Source: Candidatus Parvarchaeota archaeon
GTDB lineage: Archaea; Nanobdellota; Nanobdellia; Parvarchaeales; Parvarchaeaceae
DNA: 36,130 bases
Assembly (NCBI GenBank): GCA_023380615.1
Contig: JAMCRO010000032.1
Coordinates: 1-36,130 of the forward strand
Reading direction: 5' to 3'
Below, in pieces: positions 18,403-28,007 of this stretch. Position 1 is the first letter of the stretch. Every line of letters begins with the position of its first letter. The translations under genes were made by a program, and so were the position numbers. Under the pieces are notes generated by a model. That model was given only the letters and a program-made list of their open reading frames with translations. It was not told where the DNA came from and made no database searches.

Positions 18403-19947
18403 TTAATACTTTTTATAGAACATCCTAACAAACCTATCGGCTTTGAACAGCTTAATTATAAACCTGAGTTCCTTGTTGCTTACAGTCCTTGTGACATACA
18501 ACATTAAAACATAGAAAACCAGTGCAGCAATCAAAAGCAGCGGTAGGTATGCCAATCTTGTCACGATCCTTAAAAGGAAATACAGGAAAAGACCCATTAA
18601 TAAAACGGATATCGAGGCTTTCAGTAACTCCTTGTAAGGTAACCTTATTTTGATGTATCTTGAGACTAAAATCAAGTTTACTGCCAAAGTGGACAGCGTA
18701 ACTGCAAGATATGCAAGTGCTGCACCTACTGAATATAAACGTGGAACCAATAAAACGGTAAGTGCTATTCCGACTACTGCTCCGGTTATTACCGAGTACA
18801 TTGCGTATTTCTGCTTACCGGTCGCACTTAAAACCTGCGTAACCGGCCCGAATATACTGGATATAAGAACGGGTATAAGAAGGATTATAAATGGAGTTTC
18901 AGCGCCTATAAAAGTAGATTTGTAAAGGTATGAAATCAGCTTTGGAGCAGATATCAGAGAGGCAGTGACAAGCGGAAAAGTAAGCAGAAAAGAGTATTTT
19001 ATGAGGCTGTGCTGAAGCCTGTAAAATCCGTCAAACTGCTTTCTTTCAAAAAACTTAGTTATTGATGCAAAGAACGCAGATCCGACTGCAATGGCTGGCA
19101 GGCCAAGCATACCTGCCATTATTAACCCTACTCTGTAAAAGCTTACCGCTGAAATGTTGGGCGAGACTGCTCCAAGAAACAACGCTATAACCGGCCCGTA
19201 AGACAGCGAGATTATTGCCATAACGTATGAGAAATTCCTATAGCTGTAGAAATGGGTTAAATCTTCCTTTTCCGGCTTTGCCGACTTTGGAAATCCCCTC
19301 ATGGAGCGGTATAAAAGGAAAAGGCCGACCGTTGCAGTTACAAGATAAACGACATCATAAAACTTAATTGCGCCTATCAACCCAAATCCCAGATATATTA
19401 CCACAAGCTGCATTACGCGCAGAAAATCATACAATACGCCGGTAATAAAGCTGTTGTTCATCTTCTGAAAGCCTATAAATGAAGGCTCAGTGAAATTACC
19501 CGAAAGAGAATAGAAAACAAGCCCGAAAGCAAGTATCTTTATAAGATAACTAACTTCTGTGGAATGGTATATCGAACCAATTACGCCGGAAAGAGCGAAC
19601 AAGACTATAGAAGCAACAAGAGATGAAACTATTACTAGTATGAGATAATGCTTAACGGCCCACATTAATCTTGAAGCTGAGTTCTGTGCACGGTATTTTG
19701 ATATTGCATACTGCACTGCCGAGTTTATGCCCAAGCCGGCAATAGTTGAAGCAAAGCCCCAGTAGAGTACAACTACTGTATAATAACCGTAGTTTGTTGG
19801 CCCTAAAAACCTTACCAAAAGAACGCTAATAAGAAAGGAAACAAAGAACTTTGAGCCAGAACGAAGAAAGCCGTATACACTATTTGAAGCCACTAATCCC
19901 TGTTCTTCTTCTATGTTTATTTCATCATTATTGACAGGCTGTTCCAT
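18403..19947 (-). CDS. Polysaccharide flippase (Wzx-like, MOP superfamily)
   Basis: 514 aa, about 14 TM; RFLGPTNYGYYTVVV; FGPVTQVLSATGKQKYAMYSVITGAVVGI. Confidence 0.88.
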   Translation of the reverse strand: MEQPVNNDEINIEEEQGLVASNSVYGFLRSGSKFFVSFLISVLLVRFLGPTNYGYYTVVVLYWGFASTIAGLGINSAVQYAISKYRAQNSASRLMWAVKHYLILVIVSSLVASIVLFALSGVIGSIYHSTEVSYLIKILAFGLVFYSLSGNFTEPSFIGFQKMNNSFITGVLYDFLRVMQLVVIYLGFGLIGAIKFYDVVYLVTATVGLFLLYRSMRGFPKSAKPEKEDLTHFYSYRNFSYVMAIISLSYGPVIALFLGAVSPNISAVSFYRVGLIMAGMLGLPAIAVGSAFFASITKFFERKQFDGFYRLQHSLIKYSFLLTFPLVTASLISAPKLISYLYKSTFIGAETPFIILLIPVLISSIFGPVTQVLSATGKQKYAMYSVITGAVVGIALTVLLVPRLYSVGAALAYLAVTLSTLAVNLILVSRYIKIRLPYKELLKASISVLLMGLFLYFLLRIVTRLAYLPLLLIAALVFYVLMLYVTRTVSNKELRFIIKLFKADRFVRMFYKKY

Positions 19948-20028
19948 TAAGATGCTGCGGTTTACTCGCTCGTATTATAATGCACTCAATTTATGTATTT
20001 AAATAATAATCAAGAATAGTAATTAAAT

Positions 20029-20382
20029 ATGGTTTTACTCATACAAGAAACCGGATTATATGTAATAATCTCTTTGGCCATTGTCATAGGATATTTTATA
20101 GGAATATCGACACAGGAAGAAATAGAACATACTGCCAAGAGAATGATGGCGGAAAAAATATTTTCTTATCCGCTTATAGTTGCAGAAATCGTGATAGTTT
20201 CTGTATTCTTGTACAAGTACAGCAATTATTACGTTGCAGTTTCATCGGTAATAATGCTGTTCAACCTTTGCTTTTCTACGCTTTACAACGCAGAAAAATC
20301 TGACTTACAAAGAACGCTGGGCTACACCATTGCTTTTCTAGTTCCTTCTTTAATAATCGGAACTATAATAATTATATTATGA
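20029..20382 (+). CDS. Small membrane protein, unknown
   Basis: 117 aa, about 4 hydrophobic segments; its stop overlaps the next start (ATGA). Confidence 0.65.
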   Translation: MVLLIQETGLYVIISLAIVIGYFIGISTQEEIEHTAKRMMAEKIFSYPLIVAEIVIVSVFLYKYSNYYVAVSSVIMLFNLCFSTLYNAEKSDLQRTLGYTIAFLVPSLIIGTIIIIL

Positions 20383-21518
20383 AAGTCGGAATAATAGGAA
20401 GAACCAACGTGGGAAAAAGCACGCTTTTTAAAGCATTAACGCTTGAAGAAGTGGAAATAGAAGACCGGCCTTTTACGACTATAGAACCAAACAAAGGGGT
20501 AGGGTATGTTACTGTAGAATGCCCTGAGGTATACTTCAATGTAAAATGCAATCCTCACAATGCGCCGTGCATTGACGGCACAAGATTCGTGCCCATTAAT
20601 ATAATAGATGTTGCTGGCTTAGTGGAAGGCGCAAGCGAGGGAAAAGGGCTTGGCAATAAGTTTCTAAGCGATATAATGGAAGCCGATGCAATAATAGAGG
20701 TAATCGATATATCCGGTAATACTGACAGTAGCGGCAATAAAACAAAGGATTTTGATCCTGCCATCGATATAGAGATGGTTGATAATGAGATAAAGAGGTG
20801 GATAGCTTCTATAATAGCCAGATCAAGATACGTAGGAAAGGAGGATATTGCAGACATAATATTCAAAAATGTATCAGGAATAAACATAAAATACTCAACT
20901 GTAAAAGAGACCGTAAAGGAACTTAACGTAAAGGAAATAAACGATGACACTGCCTTAAAGATGGCTTCTTTGATGATGAAAAAAGACAAACCTATGCTTA
21001 TCCTATGCAACAAAATGGATTCTGTCGAAGACTTGGAAGGACGGATAAAAAAACTTAAGGAAAAGTTTGACTATGAATTTATGGCCTGCTCTGCGGCTGC
21101 CGAGCTTACAATAAGGGAAGCAGAGAAAAACGGATTCATACGCTTTAAGGACGGCAAACTTGAAAGATTAAAGGAATTGAGCAGCGACCAGGAAAAGGCA
21201 ATTAACATAATAGACAAGATAATTAAAAAATACCAGGGTACCGGGGTAAGAGAGGCTTTAAACCGCCTTGTATTTGAATTAAAGGGTTACAAGACCGTCT
21301 TCCCTGTAGAGGACGAGAAGAAACTTACTGATGGATTTGGAAGAATCCTGCCTGATGCTTATCTTGTGGAGAAAGACGCAACTCCAAAAGACGTAGCGGC
21401 AATGATACACAGTGACATAGCTAAAAACTACAAAGGCGCTATAGACTGCAAAACGGGATTAAAGGTGAAGAACGACTTTCCTGTAAAAAACGGGCAGGTT
21501 CTGAAGATACTGGTATGA
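20379..21518 (+). CDS. YchF/OBG-family GTPase (archaeal YchF-like)
   Basis: GRTNVGKSTLFKAL, NIIDVAGLVEGASEGKGLGNKFL, NKMD, C-terminal TGS-like region. Confidence 0.92.
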   Translation: MKVGIIGRTNVGKSTLFKALTLEEVEIEDRPFTTIEPNKGVGYVTVECPEVYFNVKCNPHNAPCIDGTRFVPINIIDVAGLVEGASEGKGLGNKFLSDIMEADAIIEVIDISGNTDSSGNKTKDFDPAIDIEMVDNEIKRWIASIIARSRYVGKEDIADIIFKNVSGINIKYSTVKETVKELNVKEINDDTALKMASLMMKKDKPMLILCNKMDSVEDLEGRIKKLKEKFDYEFMACSAAAELTIREAEKNGFIRFKDGKLERLKELSSDQEKAINIIDKIIKKYQGTGVREALNRLVFELKGYKTVFPVEDEKKLTDGFGRILPDAYLVEKDATPKDVAAMIHSDIAKNYKGAIDCKTGLKVKNDFPVKNGQVLKILV

Positions 21519-22309
21519 ACAATACAAAGGTATTCCTTAAAGACGAAAAAACGTTTGAAAAGATAATAGAAGCTTCAGATCTTAAAAAAGAAGATGTAGT
21601 GAAAGAGATAGGAAGCGGTGACGGAAGGCTGACAAAACGTATAGCCCCTTATGTAAAAAAAGTGTATGCTTTGGAAATAGATACAAATCTTTTTGATTCC
21701 GCAAGAACAATGCTTGAAGAAATCAAAAACATAGAATTCATAAATGAGGATGCCTTAGCAATAGAATTCCCAAGTGATGCAAACAAAATAATATCAAATT
21801 TGCCATATGCTATCTCTTCCCCAATAACAGAAAAGATAATATATTTTCTGAATGAAAAAAAAGATTCTTTGGCAGTCTTGATGTACCAACTGGAATTTGG
21901 TGAAAGGATGCTTGCATTTCCAGGAATAAGGGACTATTCAATGATATCTGTGTTCACCCAGTACACCTGCAGCATAGAACTTGTTTCCAGGGTCAGTAAG
22001 AATGCATTCAGGCCCAGACCTGCAGTCGAATCTATAATACTTAGGATAAAACCGAAAAACATCAAAATAGATGAAGATTTCCTTGCTTTTGCAAGGCTTC
22101 TTTTCCAGCACAAGAAGAAAAACCTGTATTCCGCCATAATGGACAGCAGGGGAAAACTAAACGTAAAATCAAAGGAAGAACTCAGGGATAAACTGCAGGG
22201 ATTCAAAGAAAAGGACAGACTTAAACAGAAAGTCTTCTACCTGGAAATAAATGAGTTAGAAGATATATATGATGAAATGTTAAGGATAGGAATATGCAAA
22301 AAGAAGTAA
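21515..22309 (+). CDS. rsmA: 16S rRNA dimethyladenosine transferase
   Basis: EIGSGDGRLTKRIA, NLPYAISSPI, QLEFGERML, FRPRPAVESIILRI. Confidence 0.92.
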   Translation: MNNTKVFLKDEKTFEKIIEASDLKKEDVVKEIGSGDGRLTKRIAPYVKKVYALEIDTNLFDSARTMLEEIKNIEFINEDALAIEFPSDANKIISNLPYAISSPITEKIIYFLNEKKDSLAVLMYQLEFGERMLAFPGIRDYSMISVFTQYTCSIELVSRVSKNAFRPRPAVESIILRIKPKNIKIDEDFLAFARLLFQHKKKNLYSAIMDSRGKLNVKSKEELRDKLQGFKEKDRLKQKVFYLEINELEDIYDEMLRIGICKKK

Positions 22310-23118
22310 AGGTAATCAAGAGAGGAAACCCCTCGGTTAGGATATACCGCAAGAAAAAAGCATGGGAGTTTATACCTTTTAAATCAAATCTGGGCTATAA
22401 TCAGAACAAACAGAAAAAATTCAAAAACTTTGCATCAAGGTTTTCTTTGAGAGAGATAGAGGATATACTTATAGCATGGTTGGCATTGAGCTTTGCATTC
22501 GCAGTCGTTCTTTACCCGCTGGAAAACAGCGGCTTTTTGCTATACTTCTTGGCTTCATTCATAGTACTTGGAGCCGCGTTTATAATGCACGAATTGATGC
22601 ATAAGTTTGTCGCTCAAAGCTACGGCTATGAAGCGCAGTTTAGGATGTTCCCATTCTTTTTGATATTGGCGGTGGTAATGGCCCTGCTTATCGGATTCGT
22701 ATTTGCATTACCAGGTGCGACAATATTTGAACCTGATCCACGAGAGCCATACACGGATCCAAAGGGATTTACTGAAAGATATGGAAAGATATCACTTGCC
22801 GGACCGTTGATTGATATAGTATTTGGATTTATATTCCTAGCTTTATTTTTGCTTATCTACGTATTTGTAGGCTCCAACGTGACTAACCTGCTGACAGCTT
22901 TCGGCTATATAGTAACTGGATTAGGAACATTCATAAGCTTCTACCTTGGTGCATTTAACATGCTTCCGCTGGGATCAGCGTCATTTATAGGATTGGATGG
23001 TTACAAGGTATGGAGATGGAACAAAGTTTACTGGGCCATTTTCTTCGTAATACCGGTCGCAATGACTGTTTTAATCTACCTTGGTTACATACCGATTCTT
23101 TCTGTCATAGGACTGTAA
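22294..23118 (+). CDS. Site-2 protease-like (M50) membrane metalloprotease
   Basis: HELMHKFVA (HExxH) within TM region; downstream NMLPLG...GLDGYK, consistent with the second metal-binding motif. Confidence 0.8.
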   Translation: MQKEVKVIKRGNPSVRIYRKKKAWEFIPFKSNLGYNQNKQKKFKNFASRFSLREIEDILIAWLALSFAFAVVLYPLENSGFLLYFLASFIVLGAAFIMHELMHKFVAQSYGYEAQFRMFPFFLILAVVMALLIGFVFALPGATIFEPDPREPYTDPKGFTERYGKISLAGPLIDIVFGFIFLALFLLIYVFVGSNVTNLLTAFGYIVTGLGTFISFYLGAFNMLPLGSASFIGLDGYKVWRWNKVYWAIFFVIPVAMTVLIYLGYIPILSVIGL

Positions 23119-23160
23119 TAATTGGGGCAGTTATTTAAAGGAGCAGATTTAATAATAGAT

Positions 23161-23835
23161 ATGGCTGAAAAAACAAAAATAATAACCGCTTTTCAAACCG
23201 CAGGTTACATATCAATATTGGCTGCTAGGTTCCTTGAAGAAAAGGGAGTTGTAAAAGACGCTGGCGGAATAGATATTGAGGAACTTGCACAATTTTCGGT
23301 AGTCAAGGACGGAAACCTACTATCCCCAATAAGAATACTCGAAGGAAAAGACTTTACAATGATAACCTCGCAGATACCCCTGCCTTTAAAGGCAATAAAC
23401 GAGCTATCGGATAAAATAATGCAGATTTACAAAGAAAGGAAAGCCGAACAAGTGATAGCGTTGGATGGACTTGCAATTGATGAGGCAAAAGATAAAAGCG
23501 AAGTTTATTTTGCAAGCACTTACAATGAAAAAGAGATAAAAAACTGCAAGAAATTACCTGAAGGAGCAATGATGGGATTTAATTCCTATTTTGCGCACAA
23601 AGCAAGAAAGATGAAGATACCTTTTATAGTATTAATGGCCGAAACGCACGCTGAGATACCTGATGGCATAGCAGCCGCAGCTCTTATTTCCGTACTGGAA
23701 GGCATTCTTGACATACAGGTAGACACTTCTGAACTTATATCAGAGTACAAGAAAACACTTGGACAGATAAACAACCTACTAAAAAGAGTAAGTCAAGCGC
23801 CAAAGAGCCAAGAAGAACAGAACATGTACGTTTAA
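23161..23835 (+). CDS. PAC2-family protein (proteasome assembly chaperone-like)
   Basis: ITAFQTAGYISILAARFL..., LPEGAMMGFNSYFAHKARKMKIPFIVLMAETH. ORF track starts at TTG 23122; ATG 23161 follows a TATA-like box by about 25-30 nt. Confidence 0.75.
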   Translation: MAEKTKIITAFQTAGYISILAARFLEEKGVVKDAGGIDIEELAQFSVVKDGNLLSPIRILEGKDFTMITSQIPLPLKAINELSDKIMQIYKERKAEQVIALDGLAIDEAKDKSEVYFASTYNEKEIKNCKKLPEGAMMGFNSYFAHKARKMKIPFIVLMAETHAEIPDGIAAAALISVLEGILDIQVDTSELISEYKKTLGQINNLLKRVSQAPKSQEEQNMYV

Positions 23836-24236
23836 TTCTGATTGTATTCTTTTGCTTTTTCTTCCAGAAACCTTGAAACATTGTTGTCCATAAAGGAAGT
23901 TGAATAAGCAGTTATATCGGCCATAGGCACCCATTTGTAGCTTTGGAAAAAAGACAGAACTTCCGGTTCTCCGTTTACGTGCTCCATGACGTAAAGGAAA
24001 TACAGTAATTTTGGATTTTCACTGGGGTAATACCTAAATACCTTTCCAGAAAGATCAACTTTTATGTTGAATTTTTCCATGAGTGAAAGAATCTCTCTTC
24101 TTGGGCTTTTCTCTTCATCCAAATCAAGAAAAGGGAAGACCCACGTTGCTCTGGGCATATACTTATCCTGCTCCTTTAGTTTTACCATCAATACTTTGTT
24201 TCCCCTTATCACCAATGCAGATACTCTTTTTGCCAT
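23832..24236 (-). CDS. NUDIX-like domain protein with degenerate Nudix box
   Basis: MAKRVSALVIRGNKVLMVKLKEQDKYMPRATWVFPFLDLDEEKSPRREILSLMEKFNI. Confidence 0.65.
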   Translation of the reverse strand: MAKRVSALVIRGNKVLMVKLKEQDKYMPRATWVFPFLDLDEEKSPRREILSLMEKFNIKVDLSGKVFRYYPSENPKLLYFLYVMEHVNGEPEVLSFFQSYKWVPMADITAYSTSFMDNNVSRFLEEKAKEYNQN

Positions 24237-24307
24237 ATGATTATTAACCTTTTTTACATTTTAAACGCTTTTTTATATGAGGTTAGACATAATATTATTA
24301 AAAAGAT

Positions 24308-24598
24308 ATGGACAAAGGGTATTATGCTGTATTGATAGTAATTTTGGCATTGATAATAGGGGCAGCCATATTCTACACGAACCCTTATGAGAACCACAGG
24401 CAGATTGCAATAGGCATATGCGAATTGGAATGTCACAACATAATAACCAACTCTACTTTGACAAGCAATACCTGCATAAAAGAGAACGCAAGTTTCGGCT
24501 ATTCATGCGCAGCGGTTAATTCCGCTGCTTCTACAGTCTGCTCAAATACAAATGAGATAAATTTAAATTACAACTGCGTTTTGGAAAGCGTGAAATAG
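24308..24598 (+). CDS. Small single-TM, cysteine-containing exported protein
   Basis: 96 aa; N-terminal TM followed by Cys-containing ectodomain. Confidence 0.6.
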   Translation: MDKGYYAVLIVILALIIGAAIFYTNPYENHRQIAIGICELECHNIITNSTLTSNTCIKENASFGYSCAAVNSAASTVCSNTNEINLNYNCVLESVK

Positions 24599-25237
24599 TT
24601 ACTTGACAAGCTGATCTAATGCATGCAATTTCTTATTAAGAAAGTCTATTCTGCTCTGCTTGTCTTCCAATATTTTACCAGATTCAATATGCGTAAGCAC
24701 TCCGCCATCATTCTTACACCTGAAGTCATTTTGAAGGGCCTCATTTACATCGTATCTTCTGTTGCAGATATCACAGACGTAAAAGTCTTCTGCCTTGTTT
24801 AATTCCATTGATTTTTTAGTCTGCTTTATTTCCTCTTCATACATCTCTCTTATTATGAACACGAGCTTTCCAGGATTGGCACTCCAAAAATAGGTATACC
24901 ATGCTTTGTTGTTCTTTCTCACCTTTCTATAGGAAACAAGATTTTTATTGTAAAGCCTATAAAGAAATTTTCTTATTGCATTTGCCTTTTCAAACTTAAG
25001 TTTTTTTGCGAGCAGGTTCTCCTCCATTTCCCCTTTGGAAATAAGAAACTCAAAAACCTCTAAGCCTTTTTCTCCTGCAACATCAACAACGTATTTTCTT
25101 GCTTCTTCCAGCCTCAAAAGCTTATTAGTATCAATTACTATCTTTTTTTCCCGCTTTACAACTGCCTTTTTTGTCTTTTTTATCTTAGCATTAGCCTTAA
25201 CTTTTTTCGCTTTATTCTTTGCTTTTTTCGTAGCCAT
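24599..25237 (-). CDS. tfe: Transcription factor E (TFE, TFIIE-alpha homolog)
   Basis: wHTH domain plus zinc ribbon YVCDICNRRYDVNEALQNDFRCKNDGGVL; Lys-rich N-terminal tail. Confidence 0.87.
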   Translation of the reverse strand: MATKKAKNKAKKVKANAKIKKTKKAVVKREKKIVIDTNKLLRLEEARKYVVDVAGEKGLEVFEFLISKGEMEENLLAKKLKFEKANAIRKFLYRLYNKNLVSYRKVRKNNKAWYTYFWSANPGKLVFIIREMYEEEIKQTKKSMELNKAEDFYVCDICNRRYDVNEALQNDFRCKNDGGVLTHIESGKILEDKQSRIDFLNKKLHALDQLVK

Positions 25238-25289
25238 TTTTATATATAGTAAATCGAAGATTTAACCTTTTCCATTCAATGATAAAATC

Positions 25290-26543
25290 TTATTTCAAAG
25301 ACGCAAATATTATCGAGCCTATCGGGCTCAAAAGAATCAAAAGCAGGATAAAAAGAAATGCAACTGTGTTCAGGATTGCAAGCGCTTTCTTCTCATTTTT
25401 AACAACATAACCCAAAGCATCGAAGAATATTTTACCGCCATCCACAAGATATGATAGTGGAAGTATGTTGACTATTGCAAGGCTGAAGGATATAACCCAC
25501 AACCACAGGAAAAGCCCGTCTATCCAGTAAAGAGATTGCGAAGGAAAAGAATTATTGGGAAAAGCAGTGACAGAAATTGGTTCTATTATAAATGCCGGCG
25601 GCTTTGCAAGCGAGAAAAACCCCCCTACCCCTATGTAACTGTGATATGTATTGTTTATCGATGAATTGTAGGTAGTTTTCATGGAGTAAACATTTCCGTT
25701 AGTCAACGTAAAATTAACGTACTGTCCAGGCGTGACATTGAGATCAGATAAAGCCTGCTGCTCCGAATAAAACTTGTGACCGTTTATTTCTGAAACGGTG
25801 GAATTTACCGGTAAAGAAACAAGGCTTGCAGGACTGTTATTTACAACAGTTGAGACATCAAGGTAATACGGCGAGTATGAAATTAAATTTGCTGAAACAA
25901 TGAAATGAGAAAGCAGAAGATAAGCTCCCAAAAATATAAAACCTAAAACGACATTTGTAAAAGCACCCGCGGCAAATATCCTCAGACGGTCTATTCTCTT
26001 TGCTTTTACTACTTTCTTTTCATCGGGCTCTACAAAAGCAAGGGGAAGAACTCCGAATAGGAAGCCAAACCCAGTAGATTTTATTTTTATGTTTTTTGAA
26101 AGAGCAACTACGCCGTGAGAAGCCTCATGCAAAGCAGCCAGGAATATTATGGCTATAAGTATGTAAAGTATGGGAACGCCTATTAAAACAGGTATCCCTC
26201 CTACAGATATAGAGACAGGAAACAGAGGTGCTACGGCAGGGAAGGTGGTAGTTGGGCTAGTTATCATAAGGTAAAGGTAAGGCAAGAAAAGGTAAAGCAC
26301 AAAGCCTATTCCTGCAAGCGCAACAAATACACCAATAGTTGAATATATATTTATGAGTCTTTTAAACCTTGCAAGCCTCTTCATCATTTTCAGCCCTATC
26401 TTTGTTTTGTAAAGAAACACTATTTTTCCTTCTACGTCAAACCTTTTTCTCTCTATGATTACAAATAACCCGAATATTACGAGTATTATGATTGTTAAAA
26501 GTAAATTATCTCCATTTGCTAAGAGCACACTTAAAACTGACAT
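25290..26543 (-). CDS. M50 site-2 protease with PDZ-like insertion
   Basis: HEASHGVVAL (HExxH), GVLPLAFVEPDEK, N-x-LP-x-x-x-x-D-GGK (NILPLSYLVDGGK). Confidence 0.9.
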   Translation of the reverse strand: MSVLSVLLANGDNLLLTIIILVIFGLFVIIERKRFDVEGKIVFLYKTKIGLKMMKRLARFKRLINIYSTIGVFVALAGIGFVLYLFLPYLYLMITSPTTTFPAVAPLFPVSISVGGIPVLIGVPILYILIAIIFLAALHEASHGVVALSKNIKIKSTGFGFLFGVLPLAFVEPDEKKVVKAKRIDRLRIFAAGAFTNVVLGFIFLGAYLLLSHFIVSANLISYSPYYLDVSTVVNNSPASLVSLPVNSTVSEINGHKFYSEQQALSDLNVTPGQYVNFTLTNGNVYSMKTTYNSSINNTYHSYIGVGGFFSLAKPPAFIIEPISVTAFPNNSFPSQSLYWIDGLFLWLWVISFSLAIVNILPLSYLVDGGKIFFDALGYVVKNEKKALAILNTVAFLFILLLILLSPIGSIIFASLK

Positions 26544-26550
26544 TATATAC

Positions 26551-26739
26551 TTACACCTTTAACTTTCTTAACTCTTTGTGTTTAGGTCTTAATGCTGAAG
26601 AACCGCAGTTCCTGCACCTTACTTCATTCCTTCTAAGAACTTTTTGGCTGGAAACGCGTATCTTCGCATTGCAATTTCTGCATACGTACACGTTATAGAA
26701 CAGTCTATTATCAGCAACCGGATTTGATCTCTCTGCCAT
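26551..26739 (-). CDS. rpl40e: 50S ribosomal protein L40e
   Basis: 62 aa; CRNCNAKIRVSSQKVLRRNEVRCRNCGSSALRPKHKE zinc ribbon. Confidence 0.9.
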   Translation of the reverse strand: MAERSNPVADNRLFYNVYVCRNCNAKIRVSSQKVLRRNEVRCRNCGSSALRPKHKELRKLKV

Positions 26740-26802
26740 AATCTTATAGGTTTCTATTTACTTATATATAAAGTTTTATTTAGTGCAGAATTAGTATAGT
26801 TA

Positions 26803-27297
26803 ATGAAAATTGATGTCATAAGGAAAGATTCAAAAGAGATTGTAGAAAAACTGAAAGGCCTTGGCTTTGAGAGGGTATTTCTGCTTAAAGACCAGAGCAT
26901 AAAAGAGATTACAAAGGATGAAAACATCGAATTCAAAGCCTATCCCGGAAAAGACTATGATTTCGTTATAAGAAAGGGAAAAGCAGAGTTCATCTACGAT
27001 TTGGAAGTGAATGGCTTTCTTCTGAACAAAGGGCTGTGCAGCAAGTTAAAGGAAAACAAGATGACGGTTATATTCAGCTTTTCGGCGCTCGAAAAAAGCG
27101 AAAATATGTTCAAGGTTTACAAGAACTTACTGATAAACGGAAAGCTATGCAATGACTACGGGATAAACTGCTTGTATTCATCAGGCTCTGAAAGTACAAG
27201 CGATATAAAATCTTTTTTCCAGCTTTGTGCATTTGCAGAAGAATTTGGATACGATTATAAAAATCTAATTAAAAGCACGGAGTCAATTAAATTATAG
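26803..27297 (+). CDS. Probable divergent RNase P protein component 3 (Rpp30-like)
   Basis: Short (164 aa) but with GFLLNKGLCSKLKENKMTVIFSFSALEK and LLINGKLCNDYGINCLYSSGSESTSDIKS..., matching the Rpp30 C-terminal half pattern. Confidence 0.6.
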   Translation: MKIDVIRKDSKEIVEKLKGLGFERVFLLKDQSIKEITKDENIEFKAYPGKDYDFVIRKGKAEFIYDLEVNGFLLNKGLCSKLKENKMTVIFSFSALEKSENMFKVYKNLLINGKLCNDYGINCLYSSGSESTSDIKSFFQLCAFAEEFGYDYKNLIKSTESIKL

Positions 27298-27300
27298 GAC

Positions 27301-27801
27301 ATGTCATCTTTTTCTGCTTATGAATATATAATTATTTTTGTGATTGTTCTAATAGCTGCAAGAAGGTTATATTCGGGGGTCAATGGCACAAAATTTAGCT
27401 TATTTAGAGTTTTTAGACTGCCCGTGCTCTATATAGCCTTAACTGTTATATTTATTTTAACATCTGCAGTAAATAAATTTTTTTACTATATGCTGACTGT
27501 TTCAATTGCATTGTTTTTTATTTTATTTGTAGTTGGTTTGGCTTACAGCAAAGACATGGAATTTTTTGAGAAAGGCGAAAAACTTTATTATAAAAGGAAA
27601 CCGTATATAATGATAATTTGGATGGTAACTTTTCTTGTTCGTGTTGTTCTGGAAATAGAAGCAAGTAACCTAATATATGCAATATACACCGTAAATGTTC
27701 TAATGGCTTTGTCAACTGGATTAATAACCGGAGAGGCTATAAACACTTACAAATCACATAAAAATTACATCGAACGTGTAAAAAATCCTAAGACAATGTA
27801 A
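27301..27801 (+). CDS. Polytopic membrane protein, unknown
   Basis: 166 aa, several TM segments. Confidence 0.65.
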   Translation: MSSFSAYEYIIIFVIVLIAARRLYSGVNGTKFSLFRVFRLPVLYIALTVIFILTSAVNKFFYYMLTVSIALFFILFVVGLAYSKDMEFFEKGEKLYYKRKPYIMIIWMVTFLVRVVLEIEASNLIYAIYTVNVLMALSTGLITGEAINTYKSHKNYIERVKNPKTM

Positions 27802-27852
27802 TAACGCCTCGAAATTTGCTTCTAAATAAAAATTAAGGCCTGCAATTATAAA

Positions 27853-27925
27853 TGGGCCCGAAGGGATTCGAACCCTTGGTCTTCTGCACGTCAAGCAGAC
27901 GTCATAACCGCTGGACCACGGGCCC
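27853..27925 (-). tRNA. tRNA-Val(GAC)
   Basis: Acceptor GGGCCCG/CGGGCCC, anticodon loop TTGACGT in TCTGC/GCAGA, T-loop TTCGAAT. Confidence 0.94.
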
Positions 27926-28007
27926 ATAATTACTAACAACTGCAGATAAAATATAAAAGCTTATTCAAAATAAAAAAGCTTTTATTGATAAATTATAATA
28001 TTTCCAT

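Noticed and set aside
20555-21013. Antisense ORFs overlapping conserved genes (20555-21013, 28037-28516, 8842-9198, 14024-14383 and similar)
   Set aside because: They mirror strongly supported CDSs on the opposite strand and show no protein-family signal.
27754-27939. ORF MLVIMGPWSSGYDVCLTCRRPRVRIPSGPF...
   Set aside because: Read-through of tRNA-Val(GAC); not a protein gene.
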